Shown one piece after another: positions 26,559-34,364 of a stretch of DNA of 64,000 bases; within the stretch, counting starts at the first letter, position 1, and each line of letters opens with the position of its first letter. Both the position numbers and the translations under genes were made by a program. The notes under the pieces were generated by a model. The model made no database searches, was not told where the DNA came from, and worked only from the letters and a program-made list of their open reading frames with translations. The DNA comes from SNAP01 sp049671745. Its GTDB lineage: Bacteria > Bacteroidota > Bacteroidia > Bacteroidales > Marinifilaceae. Where the stretch lies: the NCBI GenBank assembly GCA_049671745.1, contig JBATVL010000089.1, forward strand, positions 78,186-142,185. The letters run 5' to 3'.

Positions 26559-27560
26559 ATGAGATTTGTTAGATACATATTAGCACTATTGATCATTATT
26601 GTAACATTGGGACAAGAATGCAAAGCACAGGTGGGTGATGGATTAACTCCTTATGTGAGATCATGCCATAGATACAGCGTGGGCAATACAGCAGTTCCTA
26701 CTAACCTTTATCTGTGGAGAATAAAAAGTGGTACGAATGAAGCTGTAAGATTTATAACTAATTCTGCAAGCAAGACTAATGATCAGATATTGAAAGAAGC
26801 TGTCATGTCTTTTGCTGATTATGTTATTGTTACTAAAAATTCAGCAGGGAAATTTATTTATGTTAATGACTTTCCTATGGTTTCAAATCAAGTTACTATA
26901 GATGCTGACTTTGTAGATAAGACAAAGGCTAGAAGCAATTTTGAGATTTATATATTATGGCTTAAAGAAGGAGTATACAGTATAATTTCAAATGAATTTA
27001 ATTTAAATGGTTGTTATACAAAAACCGCAAATGTAGATGTACATGTTAGAACCAATCCATTAGTTGGTAAACTTTCATGGAATTCATATTCTACAAATGA
27101 GATTTCTACTACAGATTTTAATGATAATGCTAAGGTTATTTGTGTAGAGGCTTTAGCTATTGGAAATGTTATTAACTTTGAGTTAAAGGCACTAGGATCT
27201 AATAGGGAATGGGAATATACCTATAGAGTAGGTGTTAAGTATTCTGACACACAAGTTTTAACTACGAATGGAACTAATACAGTATTAAAAGAACCTTCAG
27301 CAGCTGATTGGGCTCAAACAGCAGATACTCACGGTCATGACTGGACTCATCTTTATTCTCCTAGTAAAGTCGTTGGAATGAATTTTGTAAATATTAATGT
27401 TACTAAAGTTTTAGAGCCAGGAGAAAGTTATGTTTATATTTGGGTAAAGATATTTTTAATGAAGGACGGATTTGGTACTCCAGTAACGAATCCAGATGAA
27501 TTAGTTAGATGTGCTGTTCTTAAACAGTTGCCTAAAAAGCAAAACATGATTTTGGACTAG
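26559..27560 (+). CDS. Secreted PKD-like protein of unknown function (surface locus, member 4)
   Basis: This 333-residue protein has a signal peptide ending ECKAQ. The PKD-like bead is recognisable from LYLWRIKSGTN through IYILWLKEGVYSI to NGCYTKTANVDVHV. A second domain, from about residue 175, contains VICVEALAIGN and EYTYRVGVKYSDTQ. The last 60 residues (YVYIWVKIFLMKDGFGTPV, then VRCAVLKQLPKKQNMILD) closely resemble the end of member 5, suggesting a duplication pair. There is no T9SS sorting domain. It starts 27 bases after member 3. Confidence 0.68.
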   Translation: MRFVRYILALLIIIVTLGQECKAQVGDGLTPYVRSCHRYSVGNTAVPTNLYLWRIKSGTNEAVRFITNSASKTNDQILKEAVMSFADYVIVTKNSAGKFIYVNDFPMVSNQVTIDADFVDKTKARSNFEIYILWLKEGVYSIISNEFNLNGCYTKTANVDVHVRTNPLVGKLSWNSYSTNEISTTDFNDNAKVICVEALAIGNVINFELKALGSNREWEYTYRVGVKYSDTQVLTTNGTNTVLKEPSAADWAQTADTHGHDWTHLYSPSKVVGMNFVNINVTKVLEPGESYVYIWVKIFLMKDGFGTPVTNPDELVRCAVLKQLPKKQNMILD

Positions 27561-27587
27561 GACTAACAATATAGAACGAGCAGAACT

Positions 27588-28481
27588 ATGAAACGAATTA
27601 TAGCACTATTAATGATTTTAATTCTTGCATCTTTAGCTTTTAATGCTAATGGACAGCAAATTGTTGAAAAAGGACAAATACGTAAGTATTCTGTCAATCA
27701 ACCTTCAACAAGTAAATTCTCATGGACTATTTTTAAGAGTGATGGAATTACTCCTGCGGACCCCACTAAATATAAGCTTTTTAGAGAAAGACCTATAGAT
27801 CCAGTTATTGCATTAAGCGAAAATTTATCTACACCTTCTCAATCTATAACGGGAGGGACTGTAAATTCAGAAAATACTGTATATATATATTGGCTTGGAG
27901 ATGAAAATCAGGAATTTATAGTTTCTGCAAGAGAATATGATGTTAATACAGAATGTTCTGATGCTATATACAATACAATAAAAGAAAATGTTATTATAAG
28001 GCCTTTGGTAAATATGTTTAGAGCAAATATATCTTGGGGTGGAATAGAAGATTGTAATCTAATAACATCAGATGAATATGTAATTAATCCTATAACAAAT
28101 CTTAAGGAAGCAAAATACTATTCTACATTCTCATTTAATATAGAAACTTGGAATTTGGATAATAGACTAACAAATAAATGGTTTTATAAATATAAATACA
28201 TTGTTGTTGACAATGTACATACCCCACCTACAGTAAATGAGTGGCTTAATGCCCCAACCTTTAATTCTAATCAAATAGATGGGAATATACGTACCGATAT
28301 TATTGTTTTGGATAAAATAGAAATAAAAAAGGGTGATGGTAAAGCATTAGTCTGGATAAAATTAGTTTTAGTTAAGGATGGACATAACACTAGTGCTTTG
28401 GATAACCCTTTAACAAATTGCATTACTCATGCAGTAGTAAAAAAGCTGCCAAAAGATCAGCTTATTAGACTTGTAGATTAA
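27588..28481 (+). CDS. Secreted PKD-like protein of unknown function (surface locus, member 5)
   Basis: This 297-residue protein has a signal peptide (MKRIIALLMILILASLAFNA). The bead pattern is KFSWTIFKSDG, then VYIYWLGDENQEFIVSAREY and TECSDAI. The C-terminal part (WFYKYKYIVVDN, ALVWIKLVLVKDGHN, NCITHAVVKKLPKDQLIRLVD) parallels member 4 segment by segment. I infer that 4 and 5 are the most recent duplicates in the locus. Lys, Asn and Ile are abundant, as in the neighbours. No known domain could be named with confidence. Confidence 0.68.
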   Translation: MKRIIALLMILILASLAFNANGQQIVEKGQIRKYSVNQPSTSKFSWTIFKSDGITPADPTKYKLFRERPIDPVIALSENLSTPSQSITGGTVNSENTVYIYWLGDENQEFIVSAREYDVNTECSDAIYNTIKENVIIRPLVNMFRANISWGGIEDCNLITSDEYVINPITNLKEAKYYSTFSFNIETWNLDNRLTNKWFYKYKYIVVDNVHTPPTVNEWLNAPTFNSNQIDGNIRTDIIVLDKIEIKKGDGKALVWIKLVLVKDGHNTSALDNPLTNCITHAVVKKLPKDQLIRLVD

Positions 28482-28531
28482 TTTCTTCTGTATATAGAAT
28501 TAAAGAAAGAATATAATAAAACCTAAAATAA

Positions 28532-29416
28532 ATGAAGCAATCAATAACGCATAGGCCATTACTTGTTGCGATAATACTCTTAATTTCTGTATTTACTGTT
28601 TCGGCTCAAGATTTTGTTGTCGTTGGTTCCTCTCGTGTTATTAAGGTTGATAAGACAGCAGGATACGTTTACAAATGGGAGATAAAACAAGGAGGTAATT
28701 TTCTTAATTTCAAAAAAGAAACTGATACCTATGTTGTTACCTCAGCTGGAACTACAGGATCAGTTGCTTTTATTGGAGGTTTGAATCCTGCTGATAGTAA
28801 TTTGAATGATTTTTTTGAAGTAAAAATAAAATGGCCAAATTTAGGTGATTATAAGATATTTATGACTTGTGTAAATGCTAGTGGTTGTGATACTAAGGCT
28901 ACTTTTGACATAAGTGTTGTCCCTTCTCCTATATTAGCAACTTTCTTAGGAGATGAATATGATGTTGTAACTTCACAAGTAGTGGGTAATGTAAGAAAAA
29001 TTACTATTCCAATTAAATTTACTGAAGTACCAGATAGAACTGATTTGCCAACAGTTGAAGCTAATAAAACCTATAATGATTGGAAGAACGCTTATTTTGC
29101 TAAGCACAACATAAGTAAATATAAATTAAATATTAAATATAAATACTATACAGAAAATACGGAGTCTGCAGAATATGTTTTAAATAAATTAATAAACAAT
29201 ACAGATAATTGTAAATACGATTGTAATGCAGATTATTTTAGAGATTTTGGAATATACTATAATGAGCAATTAGATGACAATACAGATAGGTATTTTGACT
29301 TTACTATAGATAGTATACAAGATATCTATGGTGCTGAAGTATCTTTAAAATCAAAAGTTGAATTTGTTTTTGGTATTTATAAGAGACCAGATACCTCTAA
29401 AATCCAATATAAGTAA
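28532..29416 (+). CDS. Secreted PKD-like protein of unknown function (surface locus, member 6)
   Basis: This 294-residue protein has a signal peptide ending VSAQ. Bead 1 shows YVYKWEIKQGGN, KIKWPNLGDYKIFMTC and SGCDTKATFDISVV, the clearest PKD-like bead of the set. The second half has YKLNIKYKYYTENTE and DNCKYDCNAD, then DIYGAEVSLKSKVEFVF. It closes with GIYKRPDTSKIQYK, the shared signature. The DxYGA(D/E)(L/V)S element is also present in member 3. It starts 50 bases after member 5 and 38 bases before member 7. Confidence 0.68.
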   Translation: MKQSITHRPLLVAIILLISVFTVSAQDFVVVGSSRVIKVDKTAGYVYKWEIKQGGNFLNFKKETDTYVVTSAGTTGSVAFIGGLNPADSNLNDFFEVKIKWPNLGDYKIFMTCVNASGCDTKATFDISVVPSPILATFLGDEYDVVTSQVVGNVRKITIPIKFTEVPDRTDLPTVEANKTYNDWKNAYFAKHNISKYKLNIKYKYYTENTESAEYVLNKLINNTDNCKYDCNADYFRDFGIYYNEQLDDNTDRYFDFTIDSIQDIYGAEVSLKSKVEFVFGIYKRPDTSKIQYK

Positions 29417-29454
29417 TGCACGCTTCAAACATGTTAAAAATAAACTAATCAAAG

Positions 29455-30696
29455 ATGAAAAAACTAACATTATTATTATTAACTTTTTTTGCAGTTGTTC
29501 TTTCTGCTAATGTTTTTGGACAGATGATCCCTATAAAAAATGGGGGCCGTGTTTGGACAGATATTACATCACCATGGAATGGTAAGACTAGTCCACAGGT
29601 TGTAACTATTGGGTCTGAATATTCATATGCAGTAGAGTTAAACAAAACTATAACACTTGAAGGTCTTAAGAAAAAAATTGCTGATGCAAGTTATATACTT
29701 CATACGGATGAGGCTATTGATAATAGATATGTGTGGGAACTTTTTAAAGTTGATGTAGATGATAACGATGTTCCTACGAAATATACTATTATTTCCAAAG
29801 ATGATTTCACTGGAAAATTTGACAGAGGTGCACGTAATTATCAAAAATATACTTGGCCTACTGCAACAAAACTAAAACCTTATTACTTAATTAGAGTATC
29901 AGAATATCCAGATCATGATTTAGATGCTACTAATGTTACTTCTTTAGAGGCTGATAAAAAGAGTATAAGTGTTTCTGAATTTTTCGTTAAAATTGGTGAT
30001 AGATCAGTAATTGTAATTCCTACAGGTCCAGATGCAAAGTCTATCAATCAAGATGGTTATTTGTGTGATGTTGATGCAACTACTGCAAAAGATTTTGATG
30101 ATTTATCATCTTTCTCTCCAACAACATTCTTATGCAATGCGTTGCCTATAGTTAAAGATCCTGCTGTTCCTACTTCTCTTGATGGATTTAGTGTAGTACT
30201 TAATGTTACTCAAACTACTGCGAGTCCTTTATCTTGGGGTGCTAGTCCACAGCAAATAACAATTAATGTTCCTTTGGCAAAGTTAGAAGACCCAAATTTA
30301 TTAATGGTGACAGACCCAACTACGGGATTACCAAAAAGATTAGATTTAGGAGTAATTCCGACAGAATATTATGCTTTGAGAATATCTTTAGAGAGTATTG
30401 CAGAAGAACTAGTGAATAAGAAGACTAGAGTTCCATCTACAAAACTTATTGATTTTGATGCTAAAGATTTTGATATTTATTATGAAATAACTGTAGCAGG
30501 TTATGTGCATAATGGTACAGATGTAACTGTAAATGCAACTACAGGAATGACAGATGAAAACGTTTATTATACTAAAGCACCTGATCGTCCTAGTAATTTT
30601 TCTGGTAATACTATAGCTTTAGATAATTATAAAGTAACAAGAGTATGTGGTATTTACACTACTCCTAAGATTACTAAAATTCAGTTTAGGAACTAA
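29455..30696 (+). CDS. Secreted protein of unknown function (surface locus, member 7)
   Basis: This is the longest of the single-signal secreted series at 413 residues, with a signal peptide (MKKLTLLLLTFFAVVLSANV). The mature chain contains RYVWELFKVDVDDND, YLIRVSEYPDHDLD, then YLCDVDATTAKDFDDL and FLCNALPIVKDP. It ends RVCGIYTTPKITKIQFRN, again P...I...near the terminus and similar to member 6. Composition is rich in Asp, Thr, Val and Pro. No sorting domain or catalytic motif was found. It is the last gene of the run and is followed by a strong bidirectional terminator. Confidence 0.68.
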   Translation: MKKLTLLLLTFFAVVLSANVFGQMIPIKNGGRVWTDITSPWNGKTSPQVVTIGSEYSYAVELNKTITLEGLKKKIADASYILHTDEAIDNRYVWELFKVDVDDNDVPTKYTIISKDDFTGKFDRGARNYQKYTWPTATKLKPYYLIRVSEYPDHDLDATNVTSLEADKKSISVSEFFVKIGDRSVIVIPTGPDAKSINQDGYLCDVDATTAKDFDDLSSFSPTTFLCNALPIVKDPAVPTSLDGFSVVLNVTQTTASPLSWGASPQQITINVPLAKLEDPNLLMVTDPTTGLPKRLDLGVIPTEYYALRISLESIAEELVNKKTRVPSTKLIDFDAKDFDIYYEITVAGYVHNGTDVTVNATTGMTDENVYYTKAPDRPSNFSGNTIALDNYKVTRVCGIYTTPKITKIQFRN

Positions 30697-30724
30697 TTCA
30701 TGTTCTAAAAGAATTATACATACA

Positions 30725-30758
30725 AAAAAGAAGCATCTCTACAGAGATGCTTCTTTTT
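30725..30758. terminator. Bidirectional terminator closing the surface locus and rsmI
   Basis: The stem agaagcatctc / gagatgcttct has a 4-base loop with A and T runs on both sides. It lies between convergent genes. Confidence 0.85.
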
Positions 30759-30787
30759 ATTTATATCTTATAGAGAAATATATACTA

Positions 30788-31456
30788 TTATTTACCAGCA
30801 ATAATAATAACAATTTCACCTTTAACAGTCTTGCTTTTAAAGTGAGCAATTAGTTCTTCTAAGGTGCCTCTCGCATTCTCTTCGAATAATTTACTAATCT
30901 CTCTACTTACAGAAGCTTTTCTATCTAAACCAGCGTATTCAGCAAATTGCTCAAGAGTTTTAATCAAACGATAAGGCGACTCATAAATAACCATACTTCT
31001 AGTTTCTTCAGCAAGCTCTTTTAAGCGTGTTTGACGACCTTTCTTAGGAGGTAAGAAACCCTCAAAGCAAAACTTATCACAAGGCAAGCCAGAATTTACC
31101 AGTGCAGGTACAAAAGCAGTAGCACCAGGTAAACACTCCACTTCTATACCAGCCTCTATACAAGTACGTACTAATAAGAAACCTGGATCAGAGATAGCAG
31201 GAGTACCAGCATCACTAATAAGAGCAATATCATCACCAGCCTCAATTCTTTCTTTTATCTTATCAGCGGTACCATGTTCATTAAATTTATGATGCGACCA
31301 TACAGGTTTATTAATCTCGTAATGTTTAAGTAGTTTACCAGAAGTACGAGTGTCTTCGGCTAAAATCAAGTTTACTTCTTTAAGAATACGTAATGCTCTT
31401 AACGTAATGTCTTCTAAGTTCCCTATAGGTGTAGGAACAATATATAGTTTTGCCAT
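30788..31456 (-). CDS. rsmI: 16S rRNA (cytidine-1402-2'-O)-methyltransferase
   Basis: RsmI methylates C1402 of 16S rRNA using SAM. The 222-residue protein shows the tetrapyrrole-methylase fold motifs: LYIVPTPIGNLEDITLRAL at the N-terminus, LILAEDTRTSGKLLKHYEI, ALISDAGTPAISDPG and LPGATAFVPAL. This is the short form ending just after the core domain. It follows a conserved hypothetical gene with a 2-base gap on the same strand. Confidence 0.96.
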   Translation of the reverse strand: MAKLYIVPTPIGNLEDITLRALRILKEVNLILAEDTRTSGKLLKHYEINKPVWSHHKFNEHGTADKIKERIEAGDDIALISDAGTPAISDPGFLLVRTCIEAGIEVECLPGATAFVPALVNSGLPCDKFCFEGFLPPKKGRQTRLKELAEETRSMVIYESPYRLIKTLEQFAEYAGLDRKASVSREISKLFEENARGTLEELIAHFKSKTVKGEIVIIIAGK

Positions 31457-31458
31457 TA

Positions 31459-32073
31459 TTATATGAATTTTCTATTTATAATTTCTGTTAAGAGCTTTGT
31501 GCTCTCTTCTTCTCTATTCCAGTTCTTTGCTGAGATTATTTTTTCAGCTTCTTTCTTACTCTCAATTTTATTTGTTTCTGTAATGAAATCTTGGTAATCA
31601 TCTATATTAGAATCAAAAAGTTCACGAATAAATAAGAACTTATCATTTATACCTATAAAAGAACGAATATCTACAGTTTGGTTATTTTTTTCAACTACTG
31701 GTATTATTTCTTTTTCTATAATTACAGCTTTCTTCTGTTCTGTTTTTTTAATAACAGGTTCTTTAATCTCTTCAATTAATGGTTTCTTATAAGAAGAAAT
31801 AGTTTTTTTTTCCTCTATATGTTTTTTTATAGGAGCTTGTTTAGTCTCTTTTTTTATTTCAATAGAGGGTGTAATGATCTCTTTTATTATATTTTCAGTT
31901 ATTTCTGTATTACCATCATCCAAAAGATGTAGTTCTTTTAAAAGAATTTCTACTTTTTGTATGGTAATATCTATGTGTTTTTGACTTGGTTCAGTACTCG
32001 TGAAGTCGGCTGTAAGTAGTTTGATTTCGTCAATTCCGTTGTTAATGATTCCTAAGAGTAGTTTTTTATTCAT
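31459..32073 (-). CDS. Conserved Bacteroidetes hypothetical protein, Lys/Glu-rich
   Basis: This 204-residue protein has no signal peptide or membrane segment. Its N-terminus (about 1-55) is helical. The middle (about 65-130) is low-complexity, rich in Lys, Glu and Ile (for example KKETKQAPIKKHIEEKK). The C-terminal 70 residues, starting IRSFIGINDKFLFIREL and ending in the KNWNREE and LLTEIINRKF region, are the compact part. I believe this end resembles a hypothetical family common in Bacteroidales, but no function is known to me. It lies 2 bases upstream of rsmI and is probably co-transcribed with it. Confidence 0.75.
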   Translation of the reverse strand: MNKKLLLGIINNGIDEIKLLTADFTSTEPSQKHIDITIQKVEILLKELHLLDDGNTEITENIIKEIITPSIEIKKETKQAPIKKHIEEKKTISSYKKPLIEEIKEPVIKKTEQKKAVIIEKEIIPVVEKNNQTVDIRSFIGINDKFLFIRELFDSNIDDYQDFITETNKIESKKEAEKIISAKNWNREEESTKLLTEIINRKFI

Positions 32074-32200
32074 TTTCTTAAAATTTTTTCTCCCTCACTA
32101 TAAAGAGGCTAATATACCTGATACAAAGGTAGTTTATTTTATTAGTAAATGTAAGTGGGAGATCTTTTTTTGAAAAGTTTGAAAAAAAGTTTGAAAAAAT

Positions 32201-32231
32201 TTTGCAGCAAAAATAAAAGTCTCTATATTTG
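32201..32231 (+). promoter_or_regulatory. Promoter of first tRNA-Glu
   Basis: TTTG (32201-32204), 19 bases, then TATATTTG (32224-32231) is a perfect match to the Bacteroidetes -33/-7 consensus. It lies 33 bases before the tRNA. Confidence 0.85.
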
Positions 32232-32263
32232 CATCGCATTAGAGCAAACAAAATGCTTTAAAT

Positions 32264-32335
32264 GGTCCGTTCGTCTAGGGGTTAGGACGCCAGGTTTTCA
32301 TCCTGGTAACAGGGGTTCGATTCCCCTACGGACTA
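32264..32335 (+). tRNA. tRNA-Glu (UUC), copy 1
   Basis: This is a 72-base cloverleaf. The acceptor GGTCCGT pairs with ACGGACT (G-U at the first pair), with discriminator A. The anticodon arm is CCAGG-TTTTCAT-CCTGG, giving UUC, and the T arm is AGGGGTTCGATTCCCCT. CCA is not encoded. It is identical to copy 2, which lies 80 bases downstream. Confidence 0.95.
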
Positions 32336-32362
32336 CGCAAGTTTAACAAAGTAAAAATAAAT

Positions 32363-32392
32363 TTTGTATTCTATAAAATTTATATATCTTTG
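32363..32392 (+). promoter_or_regulatory. Promoter of second tRNA-Glu and perhaps rpsT
   Basis: TTTG (32363-32366), 18 bases, then TATCTTTG (32385-32392) lies between the two identical tRNA genes. The second copy therefore has its own promoter. Confidence 0.75.
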
Positions 32393-32415
32393 CCAAGCGA
32401 AAAATAAGTATTAAT

Positions 32416-32487
32416 GGTCCGTTCGTCTAGGGGTTAGGACGCCAGGTTTTCATCCTGGTAACAGGGGTTCGATTCCCCTACGGACTA
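32416..32487 (+). tRNA. tRNA-Glu (UUC), copy 2
   Basis: It is identical over 72 bases to copy 1, with anticodon UUC. rpsT begins 33 bases downstream with no terminator between, so the tRNA and rpsT may share a transcript. Confidence 0.95.
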
Positions 32488-32520
32488 CTGAAAAGTTGAA
32501 TATATTTTAATTATAAGAAG

Positions 32521-32772
32521 ATGGCAAATCATCAATCAGCAAAAAAGAGAATAAGACAAAGCGAAGCAAGAAGATTGCATAATAAGTATTACGCTAAAAC
32601 TGCAAGAAACGCGGTAAGAGACTTACGTGCTTCTTCTGAGAAAGAGGCTGCATTGGAGTTGTTACCTAAGGTAGCTGCTATGTTAGATAAATTAGCTAAG
32701 AAAAACATTATTCATAAGAATAAGGCTGCTAATCTTAAATCTAGCTTAAGTTTACACGTAAACGCACTTTAA
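32521..32772 (+). CDS. rpsT: 30S ribosomal protein S20
   Basis: This 83-residue, very basic protein binds 16S rRNA. The typical S20 start, MANHQSAKKRIRQSEARRLHNK, is present, with the Lys/Ala-rich helix region and IIHKNKAANLKSSL towards the C-terminus. It is monocistronic or co-transcribed with the upstream tRNA-Glu, and is closed by a strong hairpin. Confidence 0.97.
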   Translation: MANHQSAKKRIRQSEARRLHNKYYAKTARNAVRDLRASSEKEAALELLPKVAAMLDKLAKKNIIHKNKAANLKSSLSLHVNAL

Positions 32773-32805
32773 GAAAGAATAATCGTTAATACGATATATT
32801 ATAAT

Positions 32806-32837
32806 AGGCTGTACTTTTAAAGTACAGCCTCTCTTTT
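32806..32837 (+). terminator. Terminator of rpsT
   Basis: The palindromic stem aggctgtactt / aagtacagcct, with a 3-base loop, is followed by ctctttttt. It lies 33 bases after the stop and abuts the 3' end of radC on the other strand. Confidence 0.85.
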
Positions 32838-33533
32838 TTATATATCTCCATTATCAGCAAAGCCGTAGTATTTTTTCCCAGCAATGATAATATGGTCCAA
32901 TACCTTTATATCCATAGTATCTCCCGCTATCTTTATTTTAGAAGTTATCTTTATGTCAGCCGTACTAGGATTAATGTTTCCTGATGGATGGTTATGGCAA
33001 AGAATAATAGAAACAGCTCTAAACTCAAGAGCTAATCTAAAAATAATTCTCACATCGGTAACAGTACCAGTGAATCCCCCAGAACTAATTTTTTTCTTAC
33101 GAATAATCTTATTACTTCTATTAAGGTAAATAACCCAAAACTCTTCATGTTCAATAGTAGAAATTAAAGGTTCCATATGCTTGTACACAACCTCACTCGA
33201 TCGTACAGTAAAATCATCTTTCTTTAATTTCTCATACTTACATCTATTAAGAATCTCGCTTGTTGCGGCAAGTTGAATGGCTTTAACTTTGCCAATCCCT
33301 TTATAAGAATTAACAAGTTCTTCTATACTCAGACGTGATAATTGTGTAAAACTATTATCGCAATCCCTCATTATATGTGAAGAGAGTTCCATCACAGATT
33401 CTTCTTTAGTTCCCGATCGGAGAATAATAGCAAGAATCTCAGAATTACTAAGACTAGCAGCTCCCTTATTCATAAGCTTTTCACGAGGTTGGTCGCAAAG
33501 AGCTAAGTCAGATATTTTATTTTTGCTCTGCAT
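32838..33533 (-). CDS. radC: RadC family JAB/MPN-domain protein
   Basis: The 231-residue protein has an N-terminal helix-hairpin-helix-like part (KGIGKVKAIQLAA, about 80-92). Its C-terminal JAMM/MPN+ metalloprotease-like domain has the metal motif HNHPSGNINPSTADI. RadC was named for DNA repair but its real role is unresolved. Length and motifs are normal for a chromosomal RadC. No mobile element is nearby, so this is not the anti-restriction-island type of context. Confidence 0.95.
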   Translation of the reverse strand: MQSKNKISDLALCDQPREKLMNKGAASLSNSEILAIILRSGTKEESVMELSSHIMRDCDNSFTQLSRLSIEELVNSYKGIGKVKAIQLAATSEILNRCKYEKLKKDDFTVRSSEVVYKHMEPLISTIEHEEFWVIYLNRSNKIIRKKKISSGGFTGTVTDVRIIFRLALEFRAVSIILCHNHPSGNINPSTADIKITSKIKIAGDTMDIKVLDHIIIAGKKYYGFADNGDI

Positions 33534-33644
33534 CTAACAAATTTATTAAATATTATCCTAAAAGTTGAATGTTTTTGTTATCAAATATGTTTAGTTAGAT
33601 TGTAGTTTTGTCATGTAATCTATGAAGTAAAGGTCAAAATACTG

Positions 33645-33652
33645 TATATTTG
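33645..33652 (+). promoter_or_regulatory. -7 box upstream of grpE-dnaJ
   Basis: TATATTTG fits the -7 consensus, but no good -33 sequence is found at the normal distance. The leader would be about 80 bases. No CIRCE-type inverted repeat was seen. Confidence 0.4.
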
Positions 33653-33741
33653 CGTCAGATTGTCGCAAAAATATATTTGGCAAGTTTATTGCTTCTATAT
33701 GTGATACTTAAAAAAGAAGAAAAACAAAATTATATATAGAT

Positions 33742-34353
33742 ATGTCAAAAGAGAAAGCTAAAGAAGAAGAATTGAACAAAGATCAAGAGTGTCCACTTAA
33801 TTCTGAAACGCAAGAAACACAAGAAACAACAGAAGCAACAGAAGCAAGTGAGAACGATGTTCAAGAAGAGGAAGTTGAAAAAACACCTGAAGAGCTTGCT
33901 GCTGAGAAACAATTAGAGACAGAGATGAAGCTGCAGGACATGACAGATAAATACATGCGTCTTTCTGCTGAGTTTGATAACTACCGTAAGCGTACTCTAA
34001 AAGAGAGAATGGATCTTATGAAGACAGCTGGAGAGAAAATCTTTATGGATATTCTTCCTGTTATGGATAACTTCGAGAGAGCAATGAACTCTATGGATTC
34101 AGCCAAAGAAATAGAGCCAGTAGTAGAAGGTATAAACCTTATCTATACTCGTTTTGCTGATTTCCTAAAGCAGAATGGTCTTGAAGAAATAGAGACAAAG
34201 AAAGCTGATTTTGATGTAGAACTTCACGAAGCTATCACAAAAATGCCTGCTCCATCTAAAAAGTTAAGAGGTAAGATTATTGATTGTGTTGAGAAGGGAT
34301 ATAAATTAAATGATAAAGTTGTTCGTTACGCGAAAGTAGTAGTGGGCGAATAA
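33742..34353 (+). CDS. grpE: Nucleotide exchange factor GrpE
   Basis: GrpE releases ADP from DnaK. The acidic, low-complexity N-terminus (Glu/Thr/Ala-rich, about 1-55) is followed by a long coiled coil and RLSAEFDNYRKRTLKER, characteristic of GrpE. The C-terminal beta domain contains ADFDVELHEAITKM and YKLNDKVVRYAKVVVGE. The 203-residue length is typical. dnaJ follows after 11 bases, the usual chaperone pair. dnaK is not in the window. Confidence 0.97.
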   Translation: MSKEKAKEEELNKDQECPLNSETQETQETTEATEASENDVQEEEVEKTPEELAAEKQLETEMKLQDMTDKYMRLSAEFDNYRKRTLKERMDLMKTAGEKIFMDILPVMDNFERAMNSMDSAKEIEPVVEGINLIYTRFADFLKQNGLEEIETKKADFDVELHEAITKMPAPSKKLRGKIIDCVEKGYKLNDKVVRYAKVVVGE

Positions 34354-34364
34354 AAAAAGAATAT

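Noticed and set aside
32155..32346. Open frame on the plus strand ending in the first tRNA-Glu
   Set aside because: It covers the tRNA and its promoter; no protein family or independent support.
32838..33533. radC as a marker of a mobile or anti-restriction island
   Set aside because: Neighbours are rpsT, tRNAs and grpE-dnaJ; no integrase, transposase or plasmid genes are present.
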